64,000 nucleotides of DNA. Origin: Gemmatimonadota bacterium (GTDB lineage Bacteria > JAAXHH01). Positions within the stretch are counted from its first letter, which is position 1; the number at the start of each line of letters is the position of its first letter. Shown piece by piece: positions 60,866-64,000 of this stretch. Under the pieces are notes generated by a model. It saw only the letters and a list, made by a program, of their open reading frames with translations, was not told the DNA's origin and did no database searches. Position numbers and translations under genes: made by a program. The DNA lies in the NCBI GenBank assembly GCA_009838645.1, contig VXRC01000017.1, positions 171,808 to 235,807 of the forward strand, read 5' to 3'.

Positions 60866-60950
60866 CGCATCCTCAGTCCCGGCGGCGGCACCAGAACCGT
60901 GCGTATCCTCAGTCCCGGCGGCGCCATCGCCGGACGCATCCTCAGCCGGC
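60866..60950. repeat. Interspersed 21-bp repeat, three copies
   Basis: CGCATCCTCAGTCCCGGCGGC at 60866, a one-base variant at 60902 and a truncated copy at 60935, within the gap between gcvPB and the convergent isomerase gene. Spacing is 36 then 33 bases. The last copy enters the 3' end of the isomerase gene. Confidence 0.8.
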
Positions 60951-61748
60951 CATCATCCGGTCGTAGGCCGCTTTCGCCGCGGCGGATATCTCCACCGGGT
61001 CCTTCTCCCAGTATTCCTCCCGGAAGATCTCGACCGACAGCGCGCCCGCATAGCCTTTCTCACGCAACACGCCCATCATTTCCTTAAGGGGAAGCACGCC
61101 TTCACCCATGTAGACACGATGCTGGTCGGTCAGGTCGGCCGGCGGCAGGTCCTCGCAGTCGTCTACGTGGACGATCAGCAGCAATTCAGTGGGAATCGCC
61201 CGAATGTCGTCGAGCGGGACGCCCGATTTGTAGTAGTGGAAGAAGTCCACCATCAGCCCCAGGCTGCCGTGCCCGGCCCGTTCGATCACTTCCAGGGCCT
61301 CGCGGGGTCCGGGGATGAAGGGATGTCGCCCAAGGGGTTCGATGGCGATCTTCACGCCGTAGGCGGCGGTCCGTTCGGCATAGGCACGGGCCGTGGCGGC
61401 CATGGTGTCGTACGCCAGGTCTCTGTTCATGCCGTCCGGCGGCGCGTCGGCGCAGACGAGGAGGACGGGGCAGTCGATCGCCGCGGCCACCTCCGCCGCA
61501 CGTTCGACGGCCTTGAGCTGTTCCCGGTTGTCGGAGAACCCGATCAGCCCGTAGGGACACAGCGAGGCCACGCGAAGCCCGTAGCCATCCAGGAGTGCCT
61601 TCAACTCGCCGGCATCGTGGGTTTCCAGGTAGGCATCGAGTTTCCTGGACCAGATCTCCACGGCGTCGAAACCCGCCCTCGACGCAGCTTCCAGGTCCTG
61701 CTCGAGCGTATAGGGCATGGTCGTGGCGCCGTTGATGCATGAATACAT
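60942..61748 (-). CDS. Sugar phosphate isomerase/epimerase (xylose isomerase-like TIM barrel)
   Basis: AP-endonuclease-2-fold protein of 268 residues. Barrel-strand metal ligands are visible: Glu in FDAVEIWSRKLD, Glu in VKIAIEPLGRHPFIP, Asp/His in LGLMVDFFHYYKSG, His in LLIVHVDDCED, and Glu in GALSVEIF. These fit the Mn/Zn-dependent IolE/hydroxypyruvate-isomerase-like group; the sugar is unknown. It lies 33 bases downstream of the beta-propeller gene, so a joint role in carbohydrate use is likely. Confidence 0.88.
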   Translation of the reverse strand: MYSCINGATTMPYTLEQDLEAASRAGFDAVEIWSRKLDAYLETHDAGELKALLDGYGLRVASLCPYGLIGFSDNREQLKAVERAAEVAAAIDCPVLLVCADAPPDGMNRDLAYDTMAATARAYAERTAAYGVKIAIEPLGRHPFIPGPREALEVIERAGHGSLGLMVDFFHYYKSGVPLDDIRAIPTELLLIVHVDDCEDLPPADLTDQHRVYMGEGVLPLKEMMGVLREKGYAGALSVEIFREEYWEKDPVEISAAAKAAYDRMMAG

Positions 61749-61781
61749 GACTGAATGCTCCTTGGGTGGCTATGCCTTGAA

Positions 61782-63317
61782 TCAGAGTGACACGGAGAAC
61801 AGATTTGCGCGGCTCATGTGGATAACCACGGAAACGGGTTTTCCGCGAAAGGCCGCCAGGTCGCTCTTTCCCTTCCACGTCACCACGCCGGACAGATCGT
61901 CCCCGGACAGGGGATCGCCCTCGGCCAGGGAATAGCCCTCGTAGGACTGTTGCGGGCGCACCAGGGCATAGGGCGTCTGGGGCTGGACCAGTCCCGCCCG
62001 GATCCATCCGCCGGGTTCCGTCCGGTAGTTGAGCCTGAGTTCCCGTCCCTGGCATGGGGTGCCGATCATGGCGGTATTGTTCAGGGTGAACCGGGCCTCA
62101 CCGGGCGCTTCGAGCGCCACGAGACGATCCCGCTCCCAGGTGGCCCACCGGTATTCGAAGGAACGCATGATCGCATCGCGGTCGCATCCCGGATAGCGGC
62201 GGATGTCGTGACTGACCGGTGTGCCGCAGTACAAGAGACCCCATTTCTTGTCGTCGAGGGCCACCAGGTTGGGTTTGGCATACACGGCCATGTACGGCTG
62301 GCCGCCCTGGTCCCGCCCGATAATCGGCCTGCGTTCCGGACGGCTCCACAGGTCGCCGTCCCGGCTCGTGGCCAGATGGATGTCCAGCGAGGCACTCATG
62401 CGGTGATAGAACGAGGGAAACATCAGGTGCAGCCCGGTGCCTGGATAACGGCAGTAACAGCTGTCGTAGACATCGTCGTCGATCGCATCGAGGGTATCGG
62501 CCATGAAGACGAACCGGGGCGGCGGCCAGCCGCCGAAGTCCGGGCCGCCCGTCTTGACGACCGCCCGGCGGTCGTCCTGCCGGCCGCGCAGATAGACCGC
62601 GTACTCCCCCCTTTCCGCGTCGTAGGCCGCGATGTTCTGGGTGTCGAGATGGGCCCTGCCGAGATGCAGCAGCGGAGCATCCTTCACCCGCCACGACAGG
62701 CCGTCGGCGGAAATAGCGCCCGTGACGTAGGGGTGCCACAGCTCGAGCCTTTCCGCGATCTCCTCGTTGCCGCAGCCCCGGTCCACCATGGCCGTGACCA
62801 GGTCGTCGAAGAAGTCTCCTTCGTGCACGTCGTCGCGGAGTACGCCGTCCACGGTGATTTCTGAAACCGTGGTGATGCCCTTGTACCGCTCCGACGGCGG
62901 TGCCGACGAATCGACGAATATGGAGTGGAAATCGAAAAAGGAAGCCGGGTGCAGCAGATTGTTGGATCGGGCGCCTCCGTATTCCTGCAACCCGAGGTTG
63001 GGACGCTTCCAGTCAAACCCGTCGGCGCTTTCCGCATAGGCAATATAGGGATGGCCGTCGTCGCCGGCCGTTTTGTACCACATCCTCAGGGCATCGCCTT
63101 CCCGGATGACGCAGAACGGCATCATCACGGTGGACTCCCACGGTCGGTCGGATCGAATGAACGGTTCCGAAACTTCGGCCGGTTGTACCCTCAGGCGCAG
63201 TTCGCCCGTCGGAGGATCCTGGGACACGCCCAGCTCATCCGGTCCTGCACCCGTGTGTCCGGGCCAGATGCCGTACCAGTCCAGGAAGGGCCTTGGCGTT
63301 GGGTTTTCATCGACCAT
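61782..63317 (-). CDS. Putative five-bladed beta-propeller glycoside-hydrolase-like protein
   Basis: Protein of 511 residues with the repeated blade pattern of GH32/43/62-type propellers: EPFIRSDRPWESTVMMPFCVIREGDALRMWY, YIAYAESADGFDWKRPNLG, VTGAISADGLSWRV, MFPSFYH, LATSRDGDLWSRP. A C-terminal beta-sandwich follows (about 405-511, ALEAPGEARFTLNN ... LSGVVTWKGKSDLAAF). There is no signal peptide. Catalytic acids cannot be fixed by eye. Similar proteins are common in Planctomycetes- and Latescibacterota-type genomes as unannotated families. The gene sits upstream of the sugar isomerase. Confidence 0.65.
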   Translation of the reverse strand: MVDENPTPRPFLDWYGIWPGHTGAGPDELGVSQDPPTGELRLRVQPAEVSEPFIRSDRPWESTVMMPFCVIREGDALRMWYKTAGDDGHPYIAYAESADGFDWKRPNLGLQEYGGARSNNLLHPASFFDFHSIFVDSSAPPSERYKGITTVSEITVDGVLRDDVHEGDFFDDLVTAMVDRGCGNEEIAERLELWHPYVTGAISADGLSWRVKDAPLLHLGRAHLDTQNIAAYDAERGEYAVYLRGRQDDRRAVVKTGGPDFGGWPPPRFVFMADTLDAIDDDVYDSCYCRYPGTGLHLMFPSFYHRMSASLDIHLATSRDGDLWSRPERRPIIGRDQGGQPYMAVYAKPNLVALDDKKWGLLYCGTPVSHDIRRYPGCDRDAIMRSFEYRWATWERDRLVALEAPGEARFTLNNTAMIGTPCQGRELRLNYRTEPGGWIRAGLVQPQTPYALVRPQQSYEGYSLAEGDPLSGDDLSGVVTWKGKSDLAAFRGKPVSVVIHMSRANLFSVSL

Positions 63318-63410
63318 TCGGCTTTGCCCTTGCTATCGTGCTTCAATGCGTGTTTCAATGCGTGCCAGGAACGGGCAACGGGAACGGGCAAAGGGCATCG
63401 GGCCCTCGCG

Positions 63411-63962
63411 TCACCAGCCGTGTATCGCATGGCCGTTTCCGGGAAACCAGATCACATCCACGACATAGGACAGCAGGACGCCCAGCGCGTAGGCCGAAAT
63501 CACGCCGATGACGAAAGGCTGGCCCCGCCGGTAGAGCGACTCGCCGCCCATCCTCAATATGATCACCTTCACGAGCCAAACCAGCAGAATCGCGACGACG
63601 CTCTTGCGGACGCCGCCGATCCTGGCGACGGCGAATCCCACCGGGTGCAGCGGCCACCAGGGCCACCGGTGGTGCGCCGCGACCAGGAGGAGACCGGCCA
63701 GGGCACCGGCGCCGAAGGAGAACCGCTCCAGGGGCGAGAGGACCTGCGCGTTGCGGATCCACATCTCCAGTCCGTCCCATACCCCCCGGGCGCCGGCCAC
63801 GAAGGCGGGTTCGGTAAAATCGAAGGCGCCGCCGTCGTACGCGAGATGGAGCGTATATACGACGGAGGTCAGGAACGTCAGCACCAGGGTAGCCGCGATC
63901 GCCAGGTACACCCCCTTGGCCCACCCCCCCCGGCGGGCCCCCCCCATTGGCGCCTGGGGCAT
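63411..63962 (-). CDS. DUF6785/DUF6784-type multi-pass membrane protein, C-terminal part
   Basis: At least 183 residues with about five helices. The stretches WPWWPLHPVGFAVA, SVVAILLVWLVKVIILRMGGESLYRRGQPFVIGVISAYALG and the end VDVIWFPGNGHAIHGW match the C-terminal region of large unknown membrane proteins (DUF6785/DUF6784) found in Planctomycetes and related uncultured groups, normally over 600 residues. The apparent start at 63962 lies in a homopolymer-rich sequence end and is not trustworthy; the gene probably continues beyond the window. Function unknown. Confidence 0.6.
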   Translation of the reverse strand: MPQAPMGGARRGGWAKGVYLAIAATLVLTFLTSVVYTLHLAYDGGAFDFTEPAFVAGARGVWDGLEMWIRNAQVLSPLERFSFGAGALAGLLLVAAHHRWPWWPLHPVGFAVARIGGVRKSVVAILLVWLVKVIILRMGGESLYRRGQPFVIGVISAYALGVLLSYVVDVIWFPGNGHAIHGW

Positions 63963-64000
63963 GGGGGCCAGGGCCAGGGGGGGCCCGGTGGGGCCCGGGG
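63905..64000. other. Homopolymer-rich sequence end
   Basis: The last 95 bases consist largely of C- and G-runs (CCCCCCCC, GGGGGGG) with degenerate repeats of GGGGCC. This looks like low-quality consensus rather than genome. Confidence 0.6.

Overview
The window is GC-rich bacterial chromosome with tightly packed genes, frequent TTG and GTG starts, many 4-bp stop/start overlaps and sigma-70-type promoters of the TTGACA-N17/18-TATAAT kind. A TonB-dependent receptor, lipoproteins and an RseP protease indicate an outer membrane. The split glycine decarboxylase, a CIRCE-controlled groEL, and the last three genes (sugar-phosphate-isomerase fold, beta-propeller protein, DUF6785-like membrane protein) recall uncultured phyla such as Latescibacterota or relatives of the FCB group. 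That placement is an impression from gene content, not a test.

Layout. 1-1.4 kb: tail of an RNB-family exoribonuclease and a VOC protein. 1.4-10.2 kb (minus): TonB receptor, glycosyltransferase, and a solute-binding protein / sensor kinase / sigma-54 regulator unit. 10.2-16 kb: lipoprotein, tRNA-Gln, MarR regulator, a PLP gamma-elimination/replacement enzyme, a B12 mutase large subunit with isobutyryl-CoA-mutase active-site residues, a Lon-domain protein and a ThiT-like transporter. 16-23 kb: E1 alpha/beta of a 2-oxoacid dehydrogenase, a DAACS symporter, an M20 dipeptidase and an RCK-gated K+ channel. 23-29.5 kb (minus): a translationally coupled operon hisA - receiver/glutamate-dehydrogenase fusion - hybrid histidine kinase ending in Hpt - M20 deacylase. 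29.7-34.8 kb: CCA-adding-type enzyme, NAD(P)HX repair enzyme, nadC, birA. 34.8-37.8 kb: remnant of a DNA methyltransferase, a BASS transporter, groEL. 37.8-44 kb: an aminotransferase-fold protein lacking its PLP lysine, folB, folK, a GlmU-like uridylyltransferase, a structured leader, a LytR_C protein, rsfS, a PfkB kinase, mtnA. 44-54.7 kb: rplM-rpsI-rpsB-tsf-frr-uppS-cdsA-dxr-rseP, a TPR protein and a DUF4292-like lipoprotein. 54.7-60.8 kb: tRNA-His, efp-accB-accC, gcvH-gcvPA-gcvPB. 60.9-64 kb (minus): three accessory genes, then a degraded-looking sequence end.

The most striking element is the 23-29.5 kb operon. A phosphoreceiver domain is fused in frame to a full Glu/Leu/Phe/Val-type dehydrogenase, and the next gene is a membrane hybrid kinase whose last domain is an Hpt, the domain that would need a separate receiver as partner. 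I infer a phosphorelay acting directly on a nitrogen-metabolism enzyme rather than on transcription. Second are the Lys-to-Met aminotransferase pseudoenzyme at 37.8 kb and the permease-less solute-binding protein coupled to a two-component system at 5-10 kb. Short in-frame tandem repeats at gene ends and boundaries recur through the whole window.
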